NCBI GenBank assembly: GCA_036268425.1
Contig: DATAUE010000156.1
Span: 1-64,000 of the forward strand
Direction of reading: 5' to 3'
DNA length: 64,000 nucleotides
From: DATARH01 sp036268425
GTDB taxonomy: Bacteria; Pseudomonadota; Alphaproteobacteria; ATCC43930; CGMCC-115725
The notes under the pieces are model-generated. The model ran no database searches, was not told the origin of the DNA, and saw nothing but the letters and a program-made list of their open reading frames with translations. Within the stretch, counting starts at the first letter, position 1; each line of letters starts with the position of its first letter. Both the position numbers and the translations under genes were made by a program. Shown one piece after another: positions 42,355-51,531 of this stretch.

Positions 42355-43695
42355 CTACATCCCGGCGTATTCGACGGCTTCTTCGGAAATATCCTTGTTG
42401 GTGTAGTCGGGCAGCAGCGATGTCGCCCCGATGCTGACGATCGCACAGGCGACGACATAGATGCCGATCGGCAGCGTCGAATGATACGTCGCAAACAGCC
42501 ACGTCGAGATAAACGGCGCCGGCCCGCCCGCGATGATCGAGGCCAGCTGGTAGCCGAGCGAGGCGCCGCTGTAGCGCAGCCGCGGCGTAAAGGCCTCGGC
42601 GATCAGCGCGGCTTCCGGGCCGTACATCGTCATGACCGGGATGAACGACAGCGCCACCGCTATAAAGATCAGCGTTGTCGAGCGTGTGTCGAGCATCGCG
42701 AAATAGGCAAAGGTGAACGCCGCCACAAAAATGCAGCCGATTATGTACATCTGGCGGCGGCCGATGCGGTCCGATAGCGCGCCGGCAATCGGCACCCAGC
42801 AGAAGCCAAGCGCCGTGCTGACCATCAGCCCGACCAACAGCAGGTTGCGCGAAGCGCCAAGCACCGTTGTGCCGTAGGTGAAAATAAATGCGTTGAAGAT
42901 ATAGCCGGGTGCCTGCTCCGCCATCCGCAGCAGGGCGGTCAGGGCGATCTCCTTCGGTTGCTTGCGCAGCACCTCGAGAGTCGGCGCGCGTTCGACCCGG
43001 TTCTCGGCAACAAGCCGGGCGAAAACCGGCGTTTCGAGGATGCCGAGGCGAATCCATAACCCGATCGCGACCATGATGATGCTGAGCAGGAACGGAATGC
43101 GCCAACCCCACACCAAGAACTGGTCGCCCGAAATTTCGCTGAACAACAGCACCATCATGTTGGCGAGGCATAACCCGGCCGGCGCGCCGAATTGCGGCCA
43201 GGACGCAATAAAGCCGCGGTTCTTATTAGTGCGGGACCATTCCATCGCGAGCAATACCGAGCCGCCCCACTCGCCGCCCACGCCGATGCCCTGGATCAGG
43301 CGCAGCAGCGTCAGGATGATGCCGCCCCAGATGCCGATCGAATCGTAGCCGGGCACCAGCCCGACGGCTGCGGTGGCGAGGCCGGTCATCAGCAGCGTGA
43401 CGATCAGGGTCGCCTTGCGGCCGATACGGTCGCCGTAATGGCCAAAGATCGCCGCGCCGATCGGGCGCGCGATAAATCCGATAAAGAACACGCCAAATGC
43501 CTGCAACGTGCTGACCAGCGGGTCCGCGCCGGGGAAGAACAGCCCGCCGAACACCAGCCCGGTCACGATGCTGTACATCAGAAAATCGTACCATTCGATC
43601 GTGGTCCCGACCGTGCTGGCGATGACCGCCCGGCGCAGTTGCGCCCGATGTTCCTGCTCCGACAGACCGGGCACACGGATTTCGGTTGTTGTCAT
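42355..43695 (-). CDS. MFS transporter, metabolite:proton symporter type
   Basis: The 446-residue protein has twelve spans and the MHS-family pattern: STVGTTIEWYDFLMYSIVTG in helix 1, FIARPIGAAIFGHYGDRIGR (motif A), LIQGIGVGGEWGGSVLLAME in helix 4 and GALSDRIGRRQMYIIGC in the second half. Such transporters import organic acids or betaines (for example alpha-ketoglutarate, shikimate, proline betaine). I chose the ATG at 43695, just behind a GGAGGG box. It has no obvious enzyme partner; the neighbouring genes are transcribed away from it or unrelated. Confidence 0.87.
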   Translation of the reverse strand: MTTTEIRVPGLSEQEHRAQLRRAVIASTVGTTIEWYDFLMYSIVTGLVFGGLFFPGADPLVSTLQAFGVFFIGFIARPIGAAIFGHYGDRIGRKATLIVTLLMTGLATAAVGLVPGYDSIGIWGGIILTLLRLIQGIGVGGEWGGSVLLAMEWSRTNKNRGFIASWPQFGAPAGLCLANMMVLLFSEISGDQFLVWGWRIPFLLSIIMVAIGLWIRLGILETPVFARLVAENRVERAPTLEVLRKQPKEIALTALLRMAEQAPGYIFNAFIFTYGTTVLGASRNLLLVGLMVSTALGFCWVPIAGALSDRIGRRQMYIIGCIFVAAFTFAYFAMLDTRSTTLIFIAVALSFIPVMTMYGPEAALIAEAFTPRLRYSGASLGYQLASIIAGGPAPFISTWLFATYHSTLPIGIYVVACAIVSIGATSLLPDYTNKDISEEAVEYAGM

Positions 43696-43826
43696 CCCTC
43701 CCCCCTGTTCCAATCGCTTGTTCAGCGGTGAGGCGCTTGGTGCGCCTTCTGCGGGAAGAAGCTTAACAGCCGAATGCCGAAAGAAAACAGCGGTATTTTC
43801 GCGCCTTGCGTCCGTAGCCGGCGCAG

Positions 43827-44546
43827 CTATAGCCCGTGCGGCGCCGGGGTATAGCTGAGGCGGCGGCGCGGCACCTGCGCCGTCGAGGGCTTGGCATAGA
43901 TCTGCTTGGTCGCCTCAACCAGCAATACCCCGGCAAAGGTCGGAAACCAGCGCCGGCCGAGCCGTTCCCAAGCAACCGCTGAGCGCCGCAACAACCGGCT
44001 CGATGCCGGCGGAATGAACAGGGCGGCATCGGATCCGGCCGGGGTGAACTGCTCGTCGCGCAGCAACTGCGATACCTGCGAGAGCGTATAGGGGCGGCCG
44101 AAACCGAACGGTGTCAGGTCGAGCCGCGCCCAGATGCCGCGCCGGTTGGGCACAACGATCAGCAGCCGGCCGCCGCCCGCCAGAACCCGCCAGATTTCCT
44201 TCAGCATCGCACGCACCTCCTCGGTGGTTTCCAGCACATGGACGAGGAGAACGCGGTCGACCGAATAATCGCCAAACGGCAACTCGCCTTCATCGGCGAG
44301 AGTCACGACGTTGCGGCCATCCGGCGGCCAGCTCAGCACGCCGAGCGAGGCCGGCATCACCACGACGCTGCGTTCGGTATTGGCCGACAGCGCCGACAGA
44401 AACGGCGTGGGATAGCCAATCCCGACCAGGCGCAACCCGTGCAAGTCCGGCCACATCCGCTGGATTGCGCGGCGGATCATGCGCCGCGCCACCTGACCCA
44501 GCGCGGTGCGATAAAAATCCCGGAGATCGACAACGTCGGCAGCCAT
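43827..44546 (-). CDS. Class I SAM-dependent methyltransferase
   Basis: The 239-residue protein has a degenerate motif I (LVGIGYPTPFLSALS) but clear later motifs: VTLADEGELPFGDYSVDRVL, LLVHVLETTEEVRAMLKEIW and LAGGGRLLIVVPNRRGIWAR. It ends with a basic tail after a hydrophobic stretch. It resembles the methyltransferase-11 proteins conserved in alphaproteobacteria near hydroxyacylglutathione hydrolase genes; no such gene lies here. The substrate is unknown. Confidence 0.8.
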   Translation of the reverse strand: MAADVVDLRDFYRTALGQVARRMIRRAIQRMWPDLHGLRLVGIGYPTPFLSALSANTERSVVVMPASLGVLSWPPDGRNVVTLADEGELPFGDYSVDRVLLVHVLETTEEVRAMLKEIWRVLAGGGRLLIVVPNRRGIWARLDLTPFGFGRPYTLSQVSQLLRDEQFTPAGSDAALFIPPASSRLLRRSAVAWERLGRRWFPTFAGVLLVEATKQIYAKPSTAQVPRRRLSYTPAPHGL

Positions 44547-44646
44547 CGGGTGAGTTTAGCACGACAGCACCCAGCGCGGTGCGGGACGCGCCGAGCGCGT
44601 TGATGGTATGATTTGCAAGCAAAAAACAGCGAGGGAGTGCGGCCGC

Positions 44647-45537
44647 ATGATGTTGCAAATCCGCCCGGCCGAGCCGGACCGTCTGCCCGATTTCGCCGGC
44701 GTTGTCGACGGCATCGACTTGTCCAAGCCGACCACCCCGGATGAGGTCGCCGCGATCACTGCCGGCATGGACAAATTCGCCGTGCTGATCTTTCACGACC
44801 AGCACATCGACGATGCCCAGCAACTCGCGTTCAGCCGGCATTTTGGCTTGCTGGAGCAGGCCAACGCCGATATCCGCCGGCCTGAAGAGCGACGCCTCGA
44901 CATCGAGGTGGCCGATGTTTCCAATCTCGGCCGCAACAACCAGATCCTGGCGCGTGACGATCGGCGGCGGCTGTTCAGCCTCGGCAACATGCTGTGGCAC
45001 TCGGACAGTTCCTTCAAACCGACCCCGGCGAAATACTCACTGCTGCATGCCCGCATTCTGCCGGGCAAGGGCGGCAACACCGAATTCGCCGATATGCGCG
45101 CCGCCTATGACACGCTGGACGACGAGACCCGCGGGATGTGCCGCGACCTCGTCTGCATGCACAGCCAGATTTATTCGCGCGGCACGCTGGGCTTTGCCGC
45201 GTGGACAGAAGACGAGCGGGCGCGCAACCAGCCGGTGCCGCAGCGCCTCGTGCGGCGCCATCCCGGCAGTGGCCGCCGTTCATTGTTTCTGTCGGCGCAT
45301 GCCGGCGAAATCATCGGCTGGCCGGTGCCGGAAGCCCGCGCCTTTCTGCGCGACCTCAACGAACACGCGACGCAGCGCAAATTCGTCTTCGCCCAGGAAT
45401 GGCGGGTCGGCGACCTCGTGATGTGGGACAACCGCTGCATGATGCATCGCGCCCGCCGCTACGACTCAAACGAAGTGCGCGAACTGCACCGCACCACCGT
45501 CGCCGACAGCGCGCCCACCCTCCAACAAGCCGCCTAG
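44647..45537 (+). CDS. TfdA/TauD-family 2-oxoglutarate dioxygenase
   Basis: The 296-residue protein shows the iron site LWHSDSSFKPTPAKYSLLHA (H-x-D), the distal His in MWDNRCMMHRARRYD and the 2-oxoglutarate Arg in RELHRTTV. HDQHIDDAQQLAFSRHFGLL and GGNTEFADMRAAYDTL place it near 2,4-D/alpha-ketoglutarate dioxygenases (TfdA). I chose the ATG at 44647, with GGGAG about 8 bases upstream. It would hydroxylate a carboxylic-acid ether, sulfonate or similar. It is not close in sequence to the TauD gene at 13212. Confidence 0.87.
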   Translation: MMLQIRPAEPDRLPDFAGVVDGIDLSKPTTPDEVAAITAGMDKFAVLIFHDQHIDDAQQLAFSRHFGLLEQANADIRRPEERRLDIEVADVSNLGRNNQILARDDRRRLFSLGNMLWHSDSSFKPTPAKYSLLHARILPGKGGNTEFADMRAAYDTLDDETRGMCRDLVCMHSQIYSRGTLGFAAWTEDERARNQPVPQRLVRRHPGSGRRSLFLSAHAGEIIGWPVPEARAFLRDLNEHATQRKFVFAQEWRVGDLVMWDNRCMMHRARRYDSNEVRELHRTTVADSAPTLQQAA

Positions 45538-45555
45538 CAATAAAATAAGAGAGCA

Positions 45556-45632
45556 TAACGCAAAGGACGCGAACGAACGAAACTACACTTGTTACGTCAT
45601 GTCTTTGCGTGTCCCTTGCATTATTTGCGTTA
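45556..45632. repeat. Inverted repeat before the first luciferase-like gene
   Basis: TAACGCAAA (45556-45564) is mirrored exactly by TTTGCGTTA (45624-45632), and the next bases (GGAC) pair partly with GTCCC at 45611-45615. The stretch is AT-rich against its GC-rich surroundings. It may terminate the dioxygenase gene or bind a regulator. Confidence 0.5.
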
Positions 45633-45652
45633 GATTTTAATGGAGCAGAAAT

Positions 45653-46501
45653 ATGCAATTTGGCGCGTCGATGTTTTTTACCGATTACTCGATGAGCTCG
45701 GTCGATCTGGCACAGGCATTGGAGGAACGCGGATTTGAATCGGTATGGGCGCCGGAGCATTCGCATATTCCGGTGTCACGGCAATCGTCGTTCCCGTCGG
45801 GCGGCGAGTTGCCGAAGCAGTATTACGATGTGATGGACCCGTTTGTGACGTTGTCCGCCGCCGCCGTGGCAACCAAGACGATCAAGCTCGGCACCGGGGT
45901 CTGTCTCGTGGTGCAGCGCGATCCGATCCAGACGGCAAAACTGGTGGCCTCGCTCGACCAGGTATCAGGCGGGCGGTTTCTGTTTGGGATCGGGGGCGGC
46001 TGGAACGCCGACGAGATGGCCGATCACGGCACCGAGTTCAAAACCCGCTTCAAGCTGATGCGGGAACGCATCGAGGCGATGAAGGTGATCTGGACCGAAA
46101 ACAAGCCGGAATATCACGGCGACATGGTCGACTTTCCGACAATGATGACCTGGCCGAAACCGGTGCAGAAACCTCACCCGCCGATCGTCGTCGGTGGCAT
46201 GTTTCCGCATGGCGCCCGCCGCGCGCTGCGTTATGGCGACGGCTGGATTCCGCATTCGCGCCGTCCGCAATACGAAGACGTAACCGATTTCCTGCCGCAA
46301 TTCCGCCAGATGGCAGCCGAGGCCGGTCGCGACCTCGCGACCGTCCCGGTGACCGTATGGGGCGTGCAGCCGGAGATTGACCGGGTCAAGCGCTACCAGG
46401 ACCAGGGGGTGGCGCGCGGCGTCGTGCAGCTAACCGCCGACAAAGCGGAAAAGATTTTGCCGTTGCTCGACAAATGGGCTGAGATCATTCGCAAGATGTA
46501 A
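45653..46501 (+). CDS. Luciferase-like (LLM class) flavin-dependent oxidoreductase, copy A
   Basis: The 282-residue TIM-barrel protein has GASMFFTDYSM, ALEERGFESVWAPEHSHIPV, IKLGTGVCLVVQRDPIQTAK, GGRFLFGIGGGWNADEM and KPHPPIVVGGMFPHGARRAL. This is the pattern of F420- or FMN-dependent monooxygenases of the TIGR03619 type. A close paralogue lies 1.5 kb downstream (47973-48824) with a serine hydrolase between them. The cofactor and substrate cannot be told from sequence alone. Confidence 0.87.
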   Translation: MQFGASMFFTDYSMSSVDLAQALEERGFESVWAPEHSHIPVSRQSSFPSGGELPKQYYDVMDPFVTLSAAAVATKTIKLGTGVCLVVQRDPIQTAKLVASLDQVSGGRFLFGIGGGWNADEMADHGTEFKTRFKLMRERIEAMKVIWTENKPEYHGDMVDFPTMMTWPKPVQKPHPPIVVGGMFPHGARRALRYGDGWIPHSRRPQYEDVTDFLPQFRQMAAEAGRDLATVPVTVWGVQPEIDRVKRYQDQGVARGVVQLTADKAEKILPLLDKWAEIIRKM

Positions 46502-46513
46502 AACCCTGATCCC

Positions 46514-46569
46514 GTCATCGGCGAAGGCCGGTATCCACGGAAGTGGGTCCCGGTTTGCGCCGGGACGAC
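46514..46569. repeat. REP/BIME-like inverted repeat, copy 3 (degenerate)
   Basis: The left arm (46514-46538, GTCATCGGCGAAGGCCGG and on) pairs imperfectly with the right arm (46543-46569, ending TGCGCCGGGACGAC) across a very short spacer. It is of the same type as the elements at 14143 and 24986. Confidence 0.7.
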
Positions 46570-46632
46570 AAAAAGTCGCAAACGCACCAAGCGTCGCGGC
46601 CTTGACCGGCCGCATAAAACGGGGAAGAAGCG

Positions 46633-47943
46633 ATGGCACGTTTCAGGCTGATAGCGGTGGTGGTAGCGGCAATGTGCTGGGCCGGTCTTGCCGCAGCGCA
46701 GGAACCGGCGGCGGTGGCGCATCCCGAACAGCTCGGCTTTGCGCCCGACCGGCTGCAGCGCCTGACCGACGCATACAAGGGTTACGTCGATCATGGCGAC
46801 CTGCCCGGCGCGGTGCTGCTGATCGCACGCGGCGACAAGATTGCCTATTTCGAGGCAATCGGCTTTCAGGACCGCGCCAAAAACACCCCGATGACGAAGG
46901 ATGCGCTGTTCCGGCTCGCGTCGATGACCAAGCCGATCGTCTCGGTGGCGGCGATGCTGCTGGTCGAGGAAGGCAAGATCGACCTGCTGGCGCCGGTGTC
47001 GAAATATCTGCCGGAGTTCAAGGACCTCAAGGTCGGCGTCGAGCAGACCGATTTGAGCACCGGCAAAAAGGTGCTGTCGCTCGAACCGCAGCACCGCCCG
47101 ATGATCGTGCAGGATCTGATGCGGCATACCTCGGGCCTGATCTACCCGCTGAACGGCGACGGCCTCGTCTATCAGACGTGGCAGAAGGCGAATGTGTCGG
47201 ATCGCGGCCAGACCCTCGCGGAGATGGTGACCAAGATGTCTCACCTGCCGCTGGCGCACCAGCCCGGCAAGGTGTGGGAATACAGCATGTCGGTCGATGT
47301 GCTCGGACGCATCGTCGAAATCGTGTCGGGCAAGGACCTCGACGTGTTCGTCAACGAGCGGATCGCCAAGCCGCTCGGCATGGCCTCAACCGATTTCTAT
47401 GTGCATGAGGGCGATATCGGCCGCCTCGCACAGGCGCAGGCGCCGCCCGCCGGCAGCGACCTGCGGATGCCGCCCGACGTGTCGAAAAAGCCGCGTTTCT
47501 TTTCCGGCGGCGGCGGGCTGGTCGCCAGCGCCGGCGACTACCTGCACTTTGCCGAAATGCTGCTGCACCAGGGCGAATACGGCAACACGAGGCTGCTGGC
47601 GCCGCATACGGTCAAGCTGATGACGTCCAACGCATTGCCGCCCGGTATCGGCTATGCCGATATCGCGACCCGGTTTGGCGATATCGCCCCGACCCCGGAA
47701 ATGGGCCAGGGCTTTGGCCTGGGATTTGCGGTGCGGACGGCCGAAGGACGCAACCCGCTGCCCGGTTCCGTCGGCAATTTCTACTGGACCGGCGCCTGGG
47801 GCACGACATTCTGGGTCGATCCGCGCGAAAAGCTGATCGCCATCCAGATGATCCAGACGCCGACCACGATCGGCAGCCCGTTCCGCCGCGCCTTTCGCGA
47901 GTTGACCTACGCGGCGATGACCGGCAACGACGGCGAACACTGA
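46633..47943 (+). CDS. Serine hydrolase of the beta-lactamase / class C family, exported
   Basis: The 436-residue protein has a signal peptide (RLIAVVVAAMCWAGLAAAQE). The mature part carries the SxxK motif in FRLASMTKPIVSVAAMLLVE, and YSMS in KVWEYSMSVDVLGRIVE stands at the YxN position, with GAWGTTFWVDP near the third motif. Such enzymes act as esterases, D-peptidases or transacylases rather than true beta-lactamases. It would work in the periplasm. It sits between two paralogous luciferase-like genes, 29 bases before the second, so a joint pathway is plausible. Confidence 0.88.
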   Translation: MARFRLIAVVVAAMCWAGLAAAQEPAAVAHPEQLGFAPDRLQRLTDAYKGYVDHGDLPGAVLLIARGDKIAYFEAIGFQDRAKNTPMTKDALFRLASMTKPIVSVAAMLLVEEGKIDLLAPVSKYLPEFKDLKVGVEQTDLSTGKKVLSLEPQHRPMIVQDLMRHTSGLIYPLNGDGLVYQTWQKANVSDRGQTLAEMVTKMSHLPLAHQPGKVWEYSMSVDVLGRIVEIVSGKDLDVFVNERIAKPLGMASTDFYVHEGDIGRLAQAQAPPAGSDLRMPPDVSKKPRFFSGGGGLVASAGDYLHFAEMLLHQGEYGNTRLLAPHTVKLMTSNALPPGIGYADIATRFGDIAPTPEMGQGFGLGFAVRTAEGRNPLPGSVGNFYWTGAWGTTFWVDPREKLIAIQMIQTPTTIGSPFRRAFRELTYAAMTGNDGEH

Positions 47944-47972
47944 AGCATCCCGTTCCGTCAAGGAGACCTGAC

Positions 47973-48824
47973 ATGGACATCGGCGCGGCAATGTTTTTCA
48001 CCGACTATTCGATGACCGCCGCCGCGTTGGCACAGGCGTGCGAGGCGCGCGGCTTCGAGTCGCTGTGGGCGCCGGAGCATTCGCATATCCCGACATCGCG
48101 GCGTTCGCCGTACCAGAGCGGCGGCGACCTGCCGAAGCAATATTACGACGTGATGGACCCGTTCGTGTCGCTGGCAGCCGCGGCGGCGGTGACCAGGACG
48201 ATCAAGCTCGGCACCGGCGTCTGCCTGGTGATCCAGCGCGACACGATCCAGACCGCAAAGCTGGTGGCTTCGCTCGATCAGGTGTCGGGCGGCCGATTTC
48301 TGTTCGGCATCGGCGGCGGCTGGAATGCCGAGGAAATGGAAGACCACGGCACCGTCTTCCGCACCCGCTTCAAAAAGCTGCGCGAGCAGATCGAGGCGAT
48401 GAAGGCGATCTGGAGCCAGAACAAGCCGGAATATCACGGCGATATCGTCGCTTTCCCGCCGATGATGACGTGGCCAAAACCGATGCAGAAACCACACCCC
48501 CCAATCATCGTCGGCGGTGCCTTTCCACACGCGGCACGCCGCGCGCTGCGCTATTGCGATGGCTGGATCCCCAACGCGGCGCGCCATCAAAGCGACGTTG
48601 CCGACCTGCTGCCGCATTTCCGGCAGATGGCGGCGGAAGCCGGGCGCGATCTCGCCAGCTGCCCGGTCACGATATGGGGCGTCAGCGAGGATTACGACCG
48701 GCTGCGCCGCTACGCGGATTTGGGAATTGCGCGGGTGGTGCTGAGCCTGCCCCCCGAACCGGCCGACAAGACATTGCCGGTGCTCGACCGCTGGGCAGAC
48801 CTGATCAGGCGCCTCGCCGCCTGA
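47973..48824 (+). CDS. Luciferase-like (LLM class) flavin-dependent oxidoreductase, copy B
   Basis: The 283-residue protein matches copy A over its whole length, with long identical blocks such as WAPEHSHIP, YYDVMDPFV, IKLGTGVCLV, IQTAKLVASLDQVSGG and MTWPKP. Differences cluster in the C-terminal third. The two arose by duplication and have drifted. AAGGAG precedes the ATG. With the serine hydrolase directly upstream it forms a probable two-gene transcript. Confidence 0.87.
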   Translation: MDIGAAMFFTDYSMTAAALAQACEARGFESLWAPEHSHIPTSRRSPYQSGGDLPKQYYDVMDPFVSLAAAAAVTRTIKLGTGVCLVIQRDTIQTAKLVASLDQVSGGRFLFGIGGGWNAEEMEDHGTVFRTRFKKLREQIEAMKAIWSQNKPEYHGDIVAFPPMMTWPKPMQKPHPPIIVGGAFPHAARRALRYCDGWIPNAARHQSDVADLLPHFRQMAAEAGRDLASCPVTIWGVSEDYDRLRRYADLGIARVVLSLPPEPADKTLPVLDRWADLIRRLAA

Positions 48825-48851
48825 TCGCGTCCCCCCTCATCCTGTCGCGGT

Positions 48852-49859
48852 TCATGCGGGTGTCGGCGCCTCCGGGTGCAGCAGCCCGGCGGCGCGCAGC
48901 TCCTGCCACAGGGCGGATGGAATCGGATGGCTCAGCAATCCGAGATTGGCGCGGAATTCGTTGGCATCGCGCGGCCCGGGGATGATCGCGGCGACCGCCG
49001 GGTGGGCGAGCGGAAATTGCAGGGCAGCCGCAGCCAGCGGCACCTGATGGTGATCGCACACCGCGCGGATCGCGTTGACGCGCGCTACGATGTCGGGTGG
49101 CGCCGCGCTGTAGTTCCAGGTGTCGCGGCCGGCCAGGATGCCGGAATTGAGCGGCCCGCCGACGACGATCGAGGTTCCCGCCGCGACGCATTTGGGCAGC
49201 AGATCGTCGAGTGGGGCCTGTTCCAGCAATGTGTACCGCCCGGCCAGCAGAAACGCATCCCACTGTCCCCATTCCATCGCCTCCAGCAAGACCTCGCGCT
49301 CGTTGACCCCGATACCGATCGCCCGGACAACGCCGCTGCGGCGCAACTCCTCAAGCGCGCGGTAGCCGCTGTCGCGCAAGGTGCGCATCAGCGCCGGGTG
49401 TGCCTCCGGGCCATGCTGGTACACACCGATATCGTGGACATAGAGAATATCGATGCGGGCCAGGCCCAGCCGCTGATAGCTGTCTTCGACCGAGCGCAGT
49501 ATCGCGTCGTACGAATAATCGTAGACCGGGTCGAACGGCAGCGGCCGGCGGCGGTCATCGGCGGCGGCTGAGCCGGCCCGCTGCGGCCGCAGCAACCGGC
49601 CGACCTTGGTCGACAGCACCCACGCGTCGCGCGGCTGGTGGCGCAGTGCATCGCCGACCGCGCGCTCGGCCTGCCCGACACCGTAATAGGGCGCGGTATC
49701 GACATAGCGCACGCCCGCCGCCCAGGCGGCATCGACAATCGATTCCGCCTCGCCGGCGCTGACCTCGACGCGGCTGCCGCCGAGCGTCGCGCAGCCGAGG
49801 CCAAGCTCGGTGACGGCGAGCGTGGTGCGTCCGATCCGGCGCTTGCGGAATTCCGGCAT
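48852..49859 (-). CDS. Aldo/keto reductase
   Basis: The 335-residue TIM-barrel protein has the catalytic tetrad: Asp and Tyr in VRYVDTAPYYGVGQAERAVG, Lys in WVLSTKVGRLLR, and His in IDILYVHDIGVYQHGPEA. The NADPH-binding end is AHPAVAAIIPGPRDANEFRA. It resembles L-fucose dehydrogenase/D-threo-aldose 1-dehydrogenase-type reductases, which oxidise aldoses. It could act on a sugar or aldehyde; the neighbours give no firm clue. It is convergent with the luciferase-like gene. Confidence 0.88.
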   Translation of the reverse strand: MPEFRKRRIGRTTLAVTELGLGCATLGGSRVEVSAGEAESIVDAAWAAGVRYVDTAPYYGVGQAERAVGDALRHQPRDAWVLSTKVGRLLRPQRAGSAAADDRRRPLPFDPVYDYSYDAILRSVEDSYQRLGLARIDILYVHDIGVYQHGPEAHPALMRTLRDSGYRALEELRRSGVVRAIGIGVNEREVLLEAMEWGQWDAFLLAGRYTLLEQAPLDDLLPKCVAAGTSIVVGGPLNSGILAGRDTWNYSAAPPDIVARVNAIRAVCDHHQVPLAAAALQFPLAHPAVAAIIPGPRDANEFRANLGLLSHPIPSALWQELRAAGLLHPEAPTPA

Positions 49860-49951
49860 GGCAATCCCCTGGTGAGATGGGTTTTCGTGGCTGCACGATC
49901 ATAGCATCGGCCGGGTTGCCAGACACCGTGCGCGCCGCCTAAATCTGGCGG

Positions 49952-50227
49952 ATGCCGGAAAAGATGCTGCAAGAGACGCGCCCTCAAACCTCGCGCCGCC
50001 GCCTTCTTGCCGGCGGTCTGGCTGTGGTGACCGGTCTGGTCGGCGGCGCACCGCCGAGTCGGGCGCAGGTCAAGGCGACCAAGGAAGAGGCACTGTACCA
50101 GCCAGGCCCGAAGGACGGGCAAAGCTGCGCCGTCTGCGCGCTGTTCCGCCCACCGCACGCGTGTGAGGTCGTGCAGGGCGATATCGCGCCGCAGGCATGG
50201 TGCCGCTTTTTCGACCTTCCGGATTGA
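49952..50227 (+). CDS. High-potential iron-sulfur protein (HiPIP)
   Basis: The 91-residue precursor has a Tat signal (SRRRLLAGGLAVVTGLVGGA) and a short mature domain. Four cysteines (59, 62, 71, 84) follow the HiPIP spacing C-x2-C-x8-C-x12-C, in DGQSCAVCALF, PPHACEVV and APQAWCRFFDLP. HiPIPs are folded with a 4Fe-4S cluster before export and carry single electrons in the periplasm. No redox partner gene is adjacent; it is encoded alone, so its donor and acceptor are unknown. Confidence 0.9.
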   Translation: MPEKMLQETRPQTSRRRLLAGGLAVVTGLVGGAPPSRAQVKATKEEALYQPGPKDGQSCAVCALFRPPHACEVVQGDIAPQAWCRFFDLPD

Positions 50228-50256
50228 GCCGGATTAAGTACGCCGGAGCGCCAGCG

Positions 50257-51519
50257 TCAATCGCCACTGTGGCTCGGCACCAACGCCATGCGGTGCGTAT
50301 GGCGGCCTTGCCGCAGTGCCAAGGCGCCGATCACGACGATGTGGACGAGGTTGACCGCGATGCCGGCGGCGAATGCGGCGGCATAGAACCCGGCATGGTC
50401 GTAGATCACCCCGGCAAGCCAGCCGCCCGCCGCCATGCCCGAACCGCTGAACAACAGCACTGTCGGCACCCGCCACGACGCCTCCGACGCCGGGAACAAA
50501 TCGCGTACCGCGACGACATAGGCCGGAATGATGCCGCTGAACCCGAGGCCGAAAATCGCCGCCACCACAAACAGTCCCGCTTCGTTCTGGGTCAGCAGAA
50601 ACCCGGTCATCGCGGTCGCCTGACACACCGACCCGGCCAGCACCGTCCGCACCCCGCCGATGCGGTCGGCGACCAGTCCCCAGAACTGCCGGCTGAGAAA
50701 CGCACAGCCGAGCAACAGCGACAGCATCGCCGCGCCATGCGCCGGGGCAATTCCGAGATCGCTGCAAAATGCGACGAGATGGCCTTGCGGCATCGCCATC
50801 GGAATGCAGCACAGGAATGCCGCCCCGCACAGCATCGCCTGCACCGCAAGCGGCGGCAGCCCGAGCACCGGCGCACCACGCACCGGGCCGGCGGCGGTCG
50901 CCGCGGCACTGGCATCGGGTGCCGGCCCGAACACGCTCGCCGCGACCGGCACCACGACGGCGACCTCGAACAGCGCGTAGATCAGCATCGTATGCTGCCA
51001 GCCGAGCGCCGTGATGCCGCGCTCGAACAGCGTCGGCCAGATCATCCCGGCGACATACTGGCCGGACGAAATCAGCGCCATCGCGGTGCCGCGGCGCCGG
51101 TCGAACCAGCGCGCGACATAGACGTAGAGCGGCGCGTTGATCCCGGCGTTGCCGAGCAGCCCCATAAACAGGCCGTGCCCGAGATACAATGCCAGCGCAC
51201 CACCCAGCGTCGACACGGCGAGACCAATCGCGATCATTACCGCGCCGAACATGACGGTCCAGCGCACGCCGACCCGCTCGGCCACCCAGCCCATGCCGAT
51301 CCCGCCGACCGCCGAGCCGAGCCACGCCAGCGAATAGGCCAACGCCGGCACCGAGCGCGCCCCGCCCAGATCGGCGGCGATCGATTTCAGCGCCACGACG
51401 GTAATCGTCGGTCCGCCAAACGACACGGAGTAGATCGCCAGCGCGGTCAGCGCGACCACCCAGGAGCCACGCGTTTCGACCGATGTCACGCCAGCAACAA
51501 TGGCAGGTTTAGAGAGCAC
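50257..51519 (-). CDS. MFS transporter
   Basis: The 420-residue protein has twelve spans, with GMGWVAERVGVRWTVMFGAV (motif A), GHGLFMGLLGNAGINAPLYV in helix 4, FDRRRGTAMALISSGQYVAG and FWGLVADRIGGVRTVLAGS in the second half. It resembles the OFA/oxalate-formate-like or monocarboxylate groups of MFS. Translation begins with a GTG at 51519, 12 bases after the VOC-dioxygenase gene, so the two probably share a transcript and the transporter may handle the substrate of that enzyme. Confidence 0.85.
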   Translation of the reverse strand: MLSKPAIVAGVTSVETRGSWVVALTALAIYSVSFGGPTITVVALKSIAADLGGARSVPALAYSLAWLGSAVGGIGMGWVAERVGVRWTVMFGAVMIAIGLAVSTLGGALALYLGHGLFMGLLGNAGINAPLYVYVARWFDRRRGTAMALISSGQYVAGMIWPTLFERGITALGWQHTMLIYALFEVAVVVPVAASVFGPAPDASAAATAAGPVRGAPVLGLPPLAVQAMLCGAAFLCCIPMAMPQGHLVAFCSDLGIAPAHGAAMLSLLLGCAFLSRQFWGLVADRIGGVRTVLAGSVCQATAMTGFLLTQNEAGLFVVAAIFGLGFSGIIPAYVVAVRDLFPASEASWRVPTVLLFSGSGMAAGGWLAGVIYDHAGFYAAAFAAGIAVNLVHIVVIGALALRQGRHTHRMALVPSHSGD

Positions 51520-51531
51520 CGGCGCGCAACC

